This document shows positions 37,669-49,299 of a DNA stretch of 64,000 bases, piece after piece. The notes under the pieces were generated by a model. That model ran no database searches. It was not told the origin of the DNA and saw only the letters and a program-made list of their open reading frames with translations. The translations under genes were made by a program, and so were the position numbers. Source of the stretch: Blastomyces gilchristii SLH14081 (Eukaryota > Ascomycota > Eurotiomycetes > Onygenales > Ajellomycetaceae); assembly GCF_000003855.2 (NCBI RefSeq), contig NW_003101674.1:1399270-1463269 (forward strand). Direction: 5' to 3'. Each line of letters opens with the position of its first letter. The stretch's first letter is position 1.

Positions 37669-39655
37669 TTACTTCCTCACCTGCCTAGCATGTTTGACCA
37701 GGTTCTCAATAACACCCTCGAACGCCTCTTTCTCTCCAATCTGCGCATCGCGCCGCTTCAACCAGTACTCCAATACCTCGCTGGCACGTACGGTCATCTG
37801 CTCCAACCAGGAGATATGCTGCCGCAGCTCGTTGTCTGCAAAGTTATCCAGGGCAGCATCCGTGGTGGCGCATAGGCGACGGACGGCTGAAAGGTCCAGT
37901 TCAGGAGGAGGTTCGGGTCCACGACGTCGCGGTGGACGGCTACGTGATGTAGAGCGACCTGAGCCATGAGGCCCCGAGGACCGCCCCTGGCCATCCCTTT
38001 TCGCTTTGCTAGCGGAGGATGGAGCGCCGGTAGCTGAGTTGGAGGAGGATTGGGAATTGCCCTCTAAATTTATTGAGGGCAGCACTAGCTTTTTCTGCTT
38101 GGATGCGGGGAGGATTTCGTCTAGGTCGACAGGGACGCCAAGGGAGACGAGGAAAACACGGCGGATGTGAGACTTTGTCCAATTGGCAGGTTGGAGGGGA
38201 GGTGGTGAGACAAGCTGGGACCAGAGTGATCGAGAACGTTCAGTGATGAATATGTCGGAGTCTGGGATGGGAGAAAGGGGTGGGAGGGATGGGAGATTTG
38301 CGGAGCCGGGGAACAAAGAGTTGAGTTGGTCGCATGTTGCTGTGAGAAGGTCTTGGAGGTTTTTTATGGAGTTGAAGTCTAAAAGGGTCGGCTGTATTGA
38401 ATATGATAGCCGATCAGTTTACAGTTCCTCTTTCTTTTGGAGGGCCAATCAACGGTAGGCTAGATTCCAGGAAATAAATGTCTCGGAATCGCCAGATAGG
38501 TTGTATCTGTGTCTGGGATTGTACTTTATGCTAAGGCTACTTACAAGGGAGGGTGAGGGAGGTTGTTGCACGGGGACACTGGTAATTTGACCCGTATCCT
38601 CATTGACAACCTCCGTTGGTTGTTGAAATGCAGCTTCTCCAAAATCACCGAAATCATCCTCTTCAGCATTTTCCTCTCCATCGAAGTCATAAAAATCGTC
38701 ACCAAGGGCTTGATCATCAGGTTCATTTTCAGAGGGATCATGTGCAGCACGATCGTCAGATGTCTGTTTTTCTGTTAAGGAGCTTTTCCGTCGGACATGG
38801 CTTCGATGCTCGGATCTACTCGTCGAAGAGTTTGGAGACCCTGGTTTGGTCAATCGTCCCTCTGAAATCCGAGAAGGGAGTGGCCAAGGAGCAGGGAGAA
38901 AGCTTACCTGGCACGTCTGGAACTGTCTGGATAACATCTGGAAGTGAATCACTAGGGCCTCGTCGGTGCGCAGTAAATGAGCGTCGTAAATCGTGTTCAC
39001 CTGGAGATTCAACCCGGCAAAGCATGGTTTCCGGAACCGGGCTTCCCTCAGTGCTGCTATTTTGCGGTTGATCAGGTGATGTAATGCAGGGTTGAGACGA
39101 GTGTTCTTGTATTTTAAATATCATATCCGGCGCAGAATCTGCTTTATGAGATTCGTAGGCGCGTGTTCCTGGCTCTTCTCCGTAGCTCGGTGAACTGGGA
39201 TCGATTTTCTCGACAATAGTTCGCGGTACCATCTTTGGGTCTAAGGTTGCTCTTGTGCTTGCCCTTGACCCTGGTCTGCTGGGTGGTCCGTTGCCGAGAA
39301 TCTCGATTTCATCTGGAACAGCGTCCAATCCCCTTGTTTCGTACGCAGGGGAGCCAGGAACCTCGCCGTAGCTTGGAGAATTGTCAATTTTCTCTACGCG
39401 TGTCCGGGGTATTGGCGAGGGTGTTCGAGACCGTAGGCTGGGTCGATGCCTTCAGAAGCATCGGAAAAGTGCTCCTCTTCACTTTCACACGCCGTAGATA
39501 ACGCGAAAGTTAGCTGCCATCCACTTCTACTAAATTTTAGACCATTAGGAAGGAATAAAGCATACGGGATGGTTGAGCCCCAGGGGCGTCCAGCTCACCC
39601 CTTTTAGGGGTGGCTCCAGCAAGATGCTAGGAGGGCGGGAACGCCGCTCTGTCAT
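37669..39655 (-). CDS. laa2: LAA2-like AP-1 accessory protein, with apparent frameshift
   Basis: Four exons are proposed on the minus strand: 39599-39655, 38908-39513, 38545-38861 and 37669-38391. Introns start GTGAGC, GTAAGC and GTAAGT and end in CAG. The product (about 567 aa) has an acidic SEEEHFSDASEG start, two PSYGE repeats (EKID..PSYGE.PG), an acidic segment with DDFYDF and EDDFGDFGEAAF, which resemble FxDF/DFGxF clathrin-adaptor ear ligands, and a conserved LLDFNSIKNLQDLL segment. These match the fungal YBL010C/LAA2 family, which helps AP-1 coats recruit at the trans-Golgi and endosomes. The exon lengths total 1703 nt, one short of a multiple of three. The reading frame breaks at about 39448 between DASEG and RPSLRSRTPSP. 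Exon 1 is the least certain part. Confidence 0.75.
38392..38544 (-). other. Intron 3 of LAA2-like gene
   Basis: This 153-nt intron runs GTAAGT...ATACAG on the minus strand. Splicing in phase 0 joins PPSPSL to PTLLDFNSIK, which restores a continuous conserved region. Confidence 0.75.
38862..38907 (-). other. Intron 2 of LAA2-like gene
   Basis: This 46-nt intron runs GTAAGC...TTTCAG on the minus strand. Its removal joins VIQTVPDVP to EGRLTKPGSP in frame. Confidence 0.75.
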
Positions 39656-40265
39656 TGGAAAGGTCCCAAGTCCTCCAGATCAACGCCCATAGATCAACAC
39701 AAATAGCGTAGTTACTTGTGAAGTTATTACCTGCTTCAAATCCCTAATAGTAGCCAGGTTGTGTGTGAGATGAACAGGCAAACGAACAAGAAACAGCGAA
39801 GGCCTCATCTGACGATTTAAGCCCGCTCGGATTCTGCCAAGGCGGTCTGGAGCCCCAAAAAACACTCAGCCTGTATTGTTACCGTTTCCGGAAGTAATTT
39901 GGGCGAGTCCTCTCGAATGGTTGTATGGTACGATAAATATACACAGACCTGGCCGCAACTGCTAAAAGAGCTCTGCAAAAACCATCACCACGACGGGCGA
40001 TTCTCAGCAAAAGGAGAACGCTGCCTGCTGCTTCCACCGTTAAGGGCATAGAACTGAGAACTGCCACCCCTTGGACACCCGTATAGTAACCTTCTAACTG
40101 TTACACAAGCTAACTCTGCTATACTTATACCGGGTTTCACCATTTGTAAGTTTGTCAGTTTAGATCCTATGCCAACCAGATTTTTGACAGATTATTGATT
40201 ATTGCCAACTCTTAGGAAACACCGGTTCTGAAACCCAGGGAAACAAACCGCAAGTATCTGCCACG
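39656..40265. promoter_or_regulatory. Divergent upstream region LAA2 / NSP1
   Basis: About 610 bp separate the proposed LAA2 start from the NSP1 ATG, so this must hold both promoters. Small open frames occur but none has recognisable features. No specific operator is claimed. Confidence 0.5.
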
Positions 40266-42474
40266 ATGTCTAACCCATTTCAGTTCGGGACCCCGTCAAC
40301 ATCGGCAGGTTCCAATACTCCTCCTGTATTTGGTACGGCTGGCGCATCACCATTTTCCCAACCCGCGTCCGGAAAGCCTTCTGGTGGTCTCTTCGGAAAT
40401 ATCGGCGCGACACCGACAACAACGACAGGTTCCTCCTCTTCATCTTTGTTTACGACAACCCCAGCAACAGGGCAGACGGCTTCTTTGTTTGGTGGTCAAG
40501 GCTCAAAACCTACGTTTGGCGGCACCCCTTCCAGCAACCCGTTTGGGAATCCTTCAAACCCAGGACAAGCCTCGGCGACGAACCTATTTGGAAGTGCAAG
40601 CCAGACTCCTAAATCAACAGAACCTGCATCATCCGGCCAAACTCAGACTGTGTTATTTGGAGAAGCAGGCAAAACGGCTCCAGGAACGGGTGGTTTGTTT
40701 GGGAATGCTACTCCAGCACCGTCGAACGGAGCATCATTATTTGGCAACATGTCAACTACACCTGCCGGACCCCCTCCTCAGACCTCAGCTGGGCAGGGCC
40801 TTTTCACAAGCCAAGCATCGACAAAACCTGGGGAGTCAGCATCTCTTTTCGGACAAAAGCCAGCTTCCTCTACTTCTTTCGGGAGTCTAGGCGTAACCAC
40901 AAACGCCCTATCGTCAGCAGCCGCGCCTACAACAACCGCAGCAGCGCCAAGTTTATTCAAAGGCGCTTCCCAATCGCAAACGCCAAGTACGGGTAACTTA
41001 TTCGCTTCTCCGGCCGCTAAAGGTCAGGCCGTGGAGACAGGGAAACCACAGGCAAAACCGACCCCGCCCCTATTCGGTGCACCCGCGATATCAACCACTC
41101 CCCAGGCATCTGGTTCGCTATTCAATACTCCTGGGACTTCGGGAGCTCAATCACAACAAAAGCCATTTAGCTTTCCTTCCTCCAAACCCACTTCGGGTGC
41201 TTTTACACCAGCCACAATGTCAGAAACTGCCCAGAAGCCTCTTTTTGGAGCAACGGCGGTTACTACTACTCCATCGACTACAAGCACAACGACAGCAGCA
41301 CCTGCTGCTGGGCTATTTGCTGGCCTAATTACCCCGAAAACCAATACTCCCAAAGATTCAACTACCCCGGCTACTACTTCAAGCCAGCCAGCAGGTGGAA
41401 TGTTCAGCCTTGGTAAGCCGACGACCACGACAGCTCCAGTGAGATCTCAAGCAACGACCTCTGCTGCTGGAGCAACAACTACTGCTGCACCTACAACAGG
41501 CGCCACCACTGCCACTACTAGTGCTGGTGGAACAACATCAACTCCAGCCACCGCTAGTGGCCTTGGGGCGTCGACCGTAGGCCCAGCTCCTCCAGCACAA
41601 TCGCGGCTCAAAAATAAAACCATGGATGAGATCATCACCCGCTGGGCGACTGATTTAACAAAATATCAAAAGGAATTCCAAGAACAAGCTGAGCAGGTTG
41701 CCGATTGGGATCGGATGCTTGTGGAAAATGGAACAAAGGTGCAGAAACTGTACGGTAATACAGTCGATGCGGAAAGAGCTACACAGGAAGTTGAACGCCA
41801 ATTAGCATCTGTAGAGGGACAACAAGATGAATTGAGCTCGTGGCTCGATAGATATGAACAAGAGGTTGAGGCTTTGTTGTCGAAGCAGGTTGGGATCACG
41901 GATTCATTGCAAGGACCTGACCAAGAGCGTGAACGAACGTAAGTCCAACTTGCTCCATTACCAAGCCACCATATTATTTCCTGGTCCCCCCACTCTAGCA
42001 AAACCATCATGCTAAACTAATCTTGCCCAGATACAAACTCGCGGAACGTCTCTCCGAACGACTCAATGAAATGGGCCAGGACTTGACAAGCATGATCGAG
42101 GAGGTCAATTCCGCCTCCTCCACTTTGAGCAAGACCTCCAAATCCGATGAACCTGTATGTCCCACTGAGCAATTACTATTTTTCTATGTTATATATAAAT
42201 AACATATGAGTTTTGCTAACCCTAACGCTTTACACCCTTCCAGATCTCTCAAATCGTCCGTATCCTCAATTCGCACCTTTCCCAACTTCAACTCATCGAT
42301 CAAGGCACGGCCAATTTACATGCAAAGATCGCTGCTGCGCAAAAGCTAGGTGGCTCTCTTAGTGCCCATCAACATCAAGGCACATATAGCCAGCTTCGGA
42401 ATGGAATTGGAAATGGGATGGGTGGCGGAGGTGCCGCAGATGACTTTTACAGAGCTTACATGGGCCGTCGGTAA
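40266..42474 (+). CDS. nsp1: Nucleoporin NSP1 (FG nucleoporin)
   Basis: Exons 40266-41938, 42031-42154 and 42244-42474 give 675 aa. The start MSNPFQFGTP begins a long Thr/Ser/Pro/Ala-rich region with about fifteen FG dipeptides (SLFG, GLFG, PLFG, NPFG types) over roughly residues 1-330, then a Thr/Ala-rich linker to about 445. From about residue 451 (MDEIITRWATDL) comes the Nsp1_C coiled-coil domain, which continues through exons 2 and 3 (YKLAERLSERLNEMGQ, IVRILNSHLSQLQLIDQG). The end is Gly-rich (GMGGGG) and closes DDFYRAYMGRR. In the family the FG part forms the permeability barrier and binds importins, while the coiled coil anchors in the Nup57/Nup49 and Nup82 subcomplexes of the nuclear pore. 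Introns are GTAAGT...CAG and GTATGT...CAG. Confidence 0.95.
41939..42030 (+). other. Intron 1 of NSP1
   Basis: This 92-nt intron runs GTAAGT...CCCAG with a CTAAC-like branch site (CTAAACTAATC at about 42012-42022). Splicing joins ...EER.T to YKLAERL in frame. Confidence 0.9.
42155..42243 (+). other. Intron 2 of NSP1
   Basis: This 89-nt intron runs GTATGT...TTCCAG. Phase-0 splicing joins KSDEP to ISQIVRIL. Confidence 0.9.
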
Positions 42475-43722
42475 AGGAAGAACTGATGTAAGAGTTGAAA
42501 GGGGAGGCTTAGTCAACAAAAAATTTCCCTCTGGATATCAACTTGTGGTAGGAAACTTTTCGGTATACCCGACGCCTTGGGATCTTTTTTCCTCTTGTGT
42601 TATTTTTACTATTCTATCATCCATCACCCATGTTTCTTTAGGCAATCAAATTTTGTACACTGTCGTATCCCATACTACCCGTTATTTTAAATACCTTTTC
42701 CACTGCTCATTGTGAGCAAAAGTTTTTGTAATACATTAGGACCGCTTGTCGCTAGTTTTACTTTAATCCTGCCGATAAAAAATAAGGTCAGACCGAGTGA
42801 CCGACTATATTTTCATCTTAAAACTTGACAATCAAATCAAGCTTCCAGAACAGCTCTATCTGGGCCTGGATTTCACCCTTCTCACCGAAGTTTCATGACA
42901 ACGAAGTAATAATGAGTATATGTACTGTTTACTGTACTACCCCGGCCCCTCTCCGTCTTCGTCACTTCCTCCCCCTCTGGCAATGGCCATTTCTATGGAT
43001 GAATCCGCTTACTTGTCTGGGACGGAAACCTACAGCAAGAAAACCATAGCCCAGGCCTCCAAGTTTGCGATCCGGCATATGGACATATCCCGAGGCCAGT
43101 GGGTACTGTACCTACCTACACTATACACTCCAACGTTCCAATTTGAAACTGAGCGCAAATCACCCATTTCAAAAGAAAAACATGTGTTTTGCTTGAATTG
43201 ATTTCGACGACCCTACAAGGAGGAACAGGGGAAGAAATGGAAAGGAAAAAGAATCCAAGGAAATACCAAGAAATCCAACAGGGACAAGAGGAAATGGAGA
43301 AAACGAATGAACCGCACACAGGAGAAAAACGATTTATATATGTATATATACAAAGATATATTCCAAACTATCTTCTTCACCAGTTGACTGTTTGACGGGT
43401 CAAGCAAGTATGTATGTATGTAAGAGTGTTAAGGAGAGGGGAGATGATGCTTAGAATGGGAGCAAAACGAAAAATCCCATCAGAGAATTAAAAGAAAAGC
43501 AACACAAAAAAGACAACCTAGTGTTTCAGTGTCAATTTCTTTCTGTTGTTTGAGCTTCTCTTTTTTCCCCCCATACTTTCATAGTTCATATTCTGCCCCT
43601 AAATTCCCTTTGATCCTTTATACAAATGTTGCCTTGCACAGATACGGTGCACTGGGGAGAAAAGGAAGGGGAAGGAGAATCAAAAAGCTATCCGGAAGCG
43701 GTTTTTATTTTTAGTTTCCTGT
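42475..43722. other. Convergent intergenic region NSP1 / INH1
   Basis: This holds the 3' ends of the two convergent genes. It contains TATATATGTATATATAC-type (about 43336) and GTAT-repeat (about 43407-43424) microsatellite stretches. An open frame starts at ATG 42983 (MAISMDESAYLSGTETYSKK...), but no family was recognised and it ends after about 70 codons. Confidence 0.55.
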
Positions 43723-44493
43723 TTAGTTCTGCTCACCACCGTGTTCCTTGGTGAGTTGCTCGCTGTAATGGAATTTCACACTCGTCAGAGAGATACATAT
43801 AAAATAGCTTGTTATAGTTCTTTGCAAATGCAAAAAGAGCAGTGACTTGAGGGGAAAGAAGTATATGAACACGTACATATGAGCATCAAGTTCATCGAGA
43901 TGCTGGCGCTGCTGCTTCAGCTTTTCTCTTAAGCTTCGTAGCCTGTTCGATACAGTTTCAAATGTTTAGTAAATTAGATTTCCCAAGTTGTAGGCTCCTG
44001 CCCTCCCGACCTTCCAATTTTTCAATTCTTTAAGACATTTTCAATGTAAGAAAGGAACGGGAATCGGGGGAATCGGGGGAGGCGGAAGTAAGAATGACAA
44101 AGGAACGAAGACGTACTTTTCCATCTCCCGTTGCTTGATAAACATGGCTTCATCGGCAGCTTCCTTCTTGCTCCATGAATTGCTATTGTTCAACACCAGA
44201 GTATCCATTAGTTTTCCTGTTTTTCAGATAACCAAGTTTCTTTGCCTTCTTCTTTTATATAGACCCATCTGAAAAGCGGTCTCGTTTGTGATGGTGGGTA
44301 GTCTTGCAGGTGTGCAGGGGAACGGACTGATAAAAAACCAAAGCAACGACGTTACCTACCTAGTGGACAGTTTCCCAGTTGCCCGGGGAGAACCAACGTC
44401 ACCTTCAGCCATTCCTACGGCAGCAACGGAGAATAAGCGCTTGAGGGGCAGCTGGCTAGCGCGGAGAAGAGGTCTGGCAGTTTGACGGAGCAT
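43723..44493 (-). CDS. inh1: Mitochondrial F1F0-ATPase inhibitor (IF1)
   Basis: Four minus-strand exons (44360-44493, 44117-44182, 43877-43942, 43723-43762) give 101 aa in a continuous frame. The N terminus MLRQTARPLLRASQLPLKR is rich in Arg and Leu without acidic residues, a typical mitochondrial presequence. The inhibitory segment follows: AEGDVGSPRATG, then WSKKEAADEAMFIKQREMEK. A coiled coil closes the protein: LRSLREKLKQQRQHLDELD then HIEQLTKEHGGEQN. In the family this protein blocks ATP hydrolysis by F1 when the matrix acidifies, by inserting its helix between alpha and beta subunits. All introns are GT...AG (GTAGGT, GTACGT, GTACGT). The length fits fungal IF1. Confidence 0.88.
43763..43876 (-). 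other. Intron 3 of INH1
   Basis: This 114-nt intron runs GTACGT...TTACAG. It splits the Ile codon in DAHIEQL. Confidence 0.8.
43943..44116 (-). other. Intron 2 of INH1
   Basis: This 174-nt intron runs GTACGT...AACAG. Splicing joins REMEK to LRSLREK. Confidence 0.82.
44183..44359 (-). other. Intron 1 of INH1
   Basis: This 177-nt intron has donor GTAGGT and acceptor AATAG. The acceptor was chosen because it keeps the frame into SWSKKEAADEA. An upstream acceptor (TTTTCAG near 44270) leads into stops. Confidence 0.72.
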
Positions 44494-46076
44494 GTTTGAT
44501 CGTGGTATGAAGTAGTTCTTTGTGAGGAGGGGATGTATGTGAAGGCTGAGCTGCGTTGGAAGGTAGGTAAGAGAGAAGGGAGAACTGGAAGCTTATTCGT
44601 TAGCGACCTGCCTTCAATAATGGCTAGTGCATATGTTTTTATTACAAGGGAGGGCTTCGTACATTTGCTTGAGCGTGGGAGAGCGATGTTTGATTTGGGA
44701 GGCAAGGAATGTCGTTAGGTTGCTTCATTATTGTACTCCGTCAATACGCTAGCTTTCTTCGGCAACCCTGGAACCTTGGAAGCGTGCGTCATTGCTGACT
44801 CAGTCACCCCCCAACGCACATCACATGACATCTCTCCTCGCCACACATAATTCGCTGCGAAGAATTGGGGAAATTGTGAAACCGGCCAGCATATATGGAA
44901 TATGGTTCCAAATGTGGTGATGAAATATTTTACCCAACTTATTTTATCATTTTAATCCATGAAGAGTTGGAGTAGATAATTTTGCTTTTACAAAGTCCCG
45001 TCTTGGCTGATTCAGACGTCTCCTCTTAAACTGGTAACTGAGACGTGGAATAAGCAATAAGAGTGACGCCCTGATTCTCTCTTGGTGTCCCTATTGGCCC
45101 CTCTTCCTATCTATTATCAAGAAGAACCATTTTAGCGTCCACCAGGACAGCGTAATCCTGGTAGATTTGTTGTATGATACTTTCTGGGTTGAAAAGTGTG
45201 TTTAACGGACGAACCGGGGTAAGGTGGGGAGAACACTGGCGCCGAATTATGATGATATTTTATTGTACTGTACTGATTTCTATCTCAATTGCAGCCTTGC
45301 CAGCCTGCCCACCTACCGCCACTTGCGAAGAGTCGTAGTGAGCAAAATAATGGTAGTGCCCACGAAACTGCAAGAAATACGCCTTGCATGCACAGCGCTT
45401 CTTAGCGTTGAAATTTAAACTAGAGCCGTCAAAATTCTGGTGGCTCAACGGCTGTGGCATTAATTATTGAGGAATCGAGAACATTAACGCACAGTTCATA
45501 GATCCGCCCTGGGTGTAAAATACCGCGTAGGAATATAAGTCTTCTCTACTAAATACAAGGTAGGAGGGACATTTAAACGATTTGAAATATACCACCAGTA
45601 GATGTTATGTCTAGCAGCAGGCTGCGGGGCATTGCTTGCCGAAGTCAAGAGCAATCTGTACAGAGAGTCATGGAAAATCAATGAAATACAATGAAATACA
45701 ATATACAATAATGGGTAACTAGAGCAATCGCGTACGTGTCAGACACTTTTTATTTCAATCTATCAGCCACAGTGGTTGGTTGTGAAAGGCGGAAGTTGGA
45801 ATTGCCTAAAGAGGGGCCCGTGTTGCTGACTACTCCGTCACCTCCTCACCTGATCCACCTCCGTTTCTTCTTCTATCTTCAACCTTCTTCTTCCCCCCGA
45901 TTATTCCAACACTCGCCCTGTCTCCATCTCTGCCCAACCACCCACCACCACCACACCCGCTGCTTGGTCTGCTTCCCAATCTTCCCCCTAGTCGTCCAAC
46001 TACTACTTCCCCGCGAGATTTTAACTCTTTGTCAGTCCTCTGCCTTACTTTTTGCAACGCGTTATATCTCTTCCAG
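44494..46076. promoter_or_regulatory. Divergent upstream region INH1 / 14-3-3 with pyrimidine-rich leader
   Basis: This region holds the upstream sequence of both genes. From about 45840 to 46075 it becomes strongly C/T-rich on the plus strand (CCTCCTCACC, TTCTTCTTCTATCTTC, CTTCTTCTTCCCCCC), as seen near transcription starts of highly expressed fungal genes, here that of the 14-3-3 gene. The part from about 44750 to 45720 shows no recognisable gene. Confidence 0.55.
44796..44806. promoter_or_regulatory. AP-1/Gcn4-type palindrome TGACTCAGTCA
   Basis: TGACTCAGTCA is an 11-bp perfect palindrome containing the bZIP consensus TGACTCA. It lies about 300 bp upstream of INH1. Binding by CpcA/Gcn4- or Yap1-type factors is inferred from the motif only. 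Confidence 0.4.
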
Positions 46077-46586
46077 GTAAGAAGCGTGTCTTGTTTTGTG
46101 TGCGTGATTCCACTGCCTTGCCTCAGCAACCAGCTTCGATCGCTGCTTCAGCACCCTCTGGTATTCTTGCCCAAGACTATCTGTTCTCGAGTCGCATTCT
46201 CCTGATAACGTTCATCCTTATCTACGCTCCCGTATTTCCCAAGTTGCCTACTGTTCATCGTATTTCATTGTTGGTTGTGGAGTTCTATCGGGCGGTGTCA
46301 CAGCAACATCTGGATCGCGTGGAAACTTCCCAGCAATCCACCACCAAATCACCCCCCATCTTCGTCACACATATTTTCTACATAAAAGTTCCATCTTGCG
46401 CATTCGTTCGGGGTTTTAATTTCGATTCTACTTTCAAGATGCTCCAAAGAAGGATGATGACCCCTCTTTTTCGTGCTAACTCCTCTTTTCCGTTTCGCTC
46501 GGTTTCAATAGCAATCAATGTCTAACAGTTGAATGTGTTGTTCATCGGACCCCTGTCTACCTCACACTAACATACGTCGGTTGTAG
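46077..46586 (+). other. Intron in the 5' UTR of the 14-3-3 gene
   Basis: A 510-nt candidate intron runs from TTCCAG|GTAAGA to GGTTGTAG, with a CTAAC branch site at about 46566-46570, ending 15 nt before the ATG. The open frames within it have no recognisable features. Long 5' UTR introns are common in highly expressed fungal genes. Confidence 0.7.
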
Positions 46587-46601
46587 GAGCCTTGATTCAT
46601 A

Positions 46602-47682
<1,081 letters not shown>

Positions 47683-48160
47683 ATGGGCGGTGGGGAAATG
47701 AATGAGTATTTTTGCTGTTTTTTAGATCGGAGGAGTGGGTACAAGGGAAACTTTGTGTGTGTTGCTATTTTGCCCGCCTCTTTTCGACATTATCCATGTT
47801 CTTTAATTTCCTGTCTTAACAACCCCGCACCGGCACCTGATCACCCTTCCCAATTATCACCGACCCATCAAGGCTCTCACTGACACCCTCTAACACATGC
47901 ACGCACTTTCTCTCCATAACCCACTCTCGTTCCCCCTTGATTTTAGCGGCGGGGAAAGTTCTACAAATTATTATTTTATTATTTCGTTTTTTATATTATT
48001 CACGTGTGTGTTTTCTGCTTTTCCCACCTTTTTTTGCCCCTTAGTATCTGAAAACCAAAAAAGAAGGTTGGTTGATTGAGTTGAAAAAAATACGCATAAC
48101 GTTCTTTCTCAAGAGAGAGAACATCCCCCCGGCTCTCTTCTCCATTTCCCGTTTCACCTC
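47683..48160 (+). other. 14-3-3 3' flank to island border
   Basis: This normal-composition DNA downstream of the 14-3-3 stop codon likely contains its 3' UTR. No further gene was recognised. Base composition changes to AT-rich around 48160. Confidence 0.55.
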
Positions 48161-48767
48161 TTGCCCTCTAAAAAAAAATTTTGTCTTTTTGATAAGTGGG
48201 TTATTAAAGTAGGTAGAACTTGGGCTCTCACATCAATGTTTTTCGGAATCTTTGGTCAGCTACAAAAAAGCAGATCTTCTACAGCGAAAAAACAAAAAGA
48301 AAACTCAAAACAACACATTATGCTAAATATTTTAAAAATAAATCAAAAAAAAAAAAAAAAAAAATCAATATCACAGATATTTTTTATAATTATTTCTTTT
48401 TTTCTGTTGCTGAAAAAGTGAAAGAAGTAGAGAATTTTTTTTTTCTTATTTCTATACACATGTTTATATTAAAACTTATTATATCTGTGAGAAAGTATGT
48501 CTATATATCTATGTTTAAAACTCAGATTAAACTTTATAGTTATTATATTATATTACTTATAATTATAGTTTATATTTATTACATTAATTTCAAATTACTT
48601 TATTTTAAATATTAAAAATTTCAGATTCACTATTTAATAAAGATAAAAGATTAATTGATTGTATATTAATCTAACCACGCAGCATTCTTTTCATAGATAT
48701 GTGAGTTATATAATCTTATATAGAGTATTCAGTTAACACTCTTTCTAATTACAAGTACTTAAGTATC
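48161..48767. other. AT-rich transition zone with A20 tract
   Basis: This zone is AT-rich and non-coding, with a run of 20 A residues at 48345-48364 and a T-rich run near 48436-48446. It could be the tail of an old retroposed sequence. No TSD or domain was found. Confidence 0.4.
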
Positions 48768-49110
48768 TAGACTGACTGCTGAGATTATAAATTTTACATT
48801 TAATCTTATTTAATCTGATCTCATACATTTCTTAACATGAATTCTACTGAGACTAATTATTAAAAAAACATGCAAAGTAACTATATATCAGATTTTAAAA
48901 TGAGATTATGACTTGAAAAAAATGAGAAAGTAATCTTATTTAGTCTCATTTAGTCTTATTCTTAGTATAAAGTTACTATTTTTAGACATTTTAAGGTTTT
49001 TTTTAAACTATTTTTAATTTTTTAAAAAGTAATACTTTTTAATAATGCTCAAATAAGATTTAAAGTCATTTAAAGCAATAAAAATAATTTAAATTGAGAA
49101 GTAGAAATTG

Positions 49111-49299
49111 TGATTCAAAGGTTGCTTGTCAGCGTACAATTACAGGTGTACACTGGCTTCTTATATATCATAATATTATACACTAAATTAATTAGTGGCT
49201 GCTATGACTCCTTTACACTTGTAAGCAAGTTTGAAAGTGACTGTGTTATTATCTGATAATCATACATTCTTTTAAATCACTGTACATTCTTCTGAATCA
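49111..49299 (-). repeat. 3' LTR of LTR4 element
   Basis: This 189-bp LTR is the partner of 57193-57381 and has lost nearly all the CpGs present in that copy's outer end. Confidence 0.92.

Noticed and set aside
39680..40067. Two short minus-strand frames between LAA2 and NSP1
   Set aside because: Their positions match the divergent promoter, with no recognisable motif and no splice pattern linking them to LAA2.
41147..41428. Minus-strand open frames opposite NSP1
   Set aside because: They are antisense of the repetitive Thr/Ala/FG coding region and have no independent features.
48345..48364. A20 tract as the tail of a processed pseudogene or LINE
   Set aside because: No recognisable gene or LINE sequence and no flanking TSD could be found. 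It is recorded only as a homopolymer.
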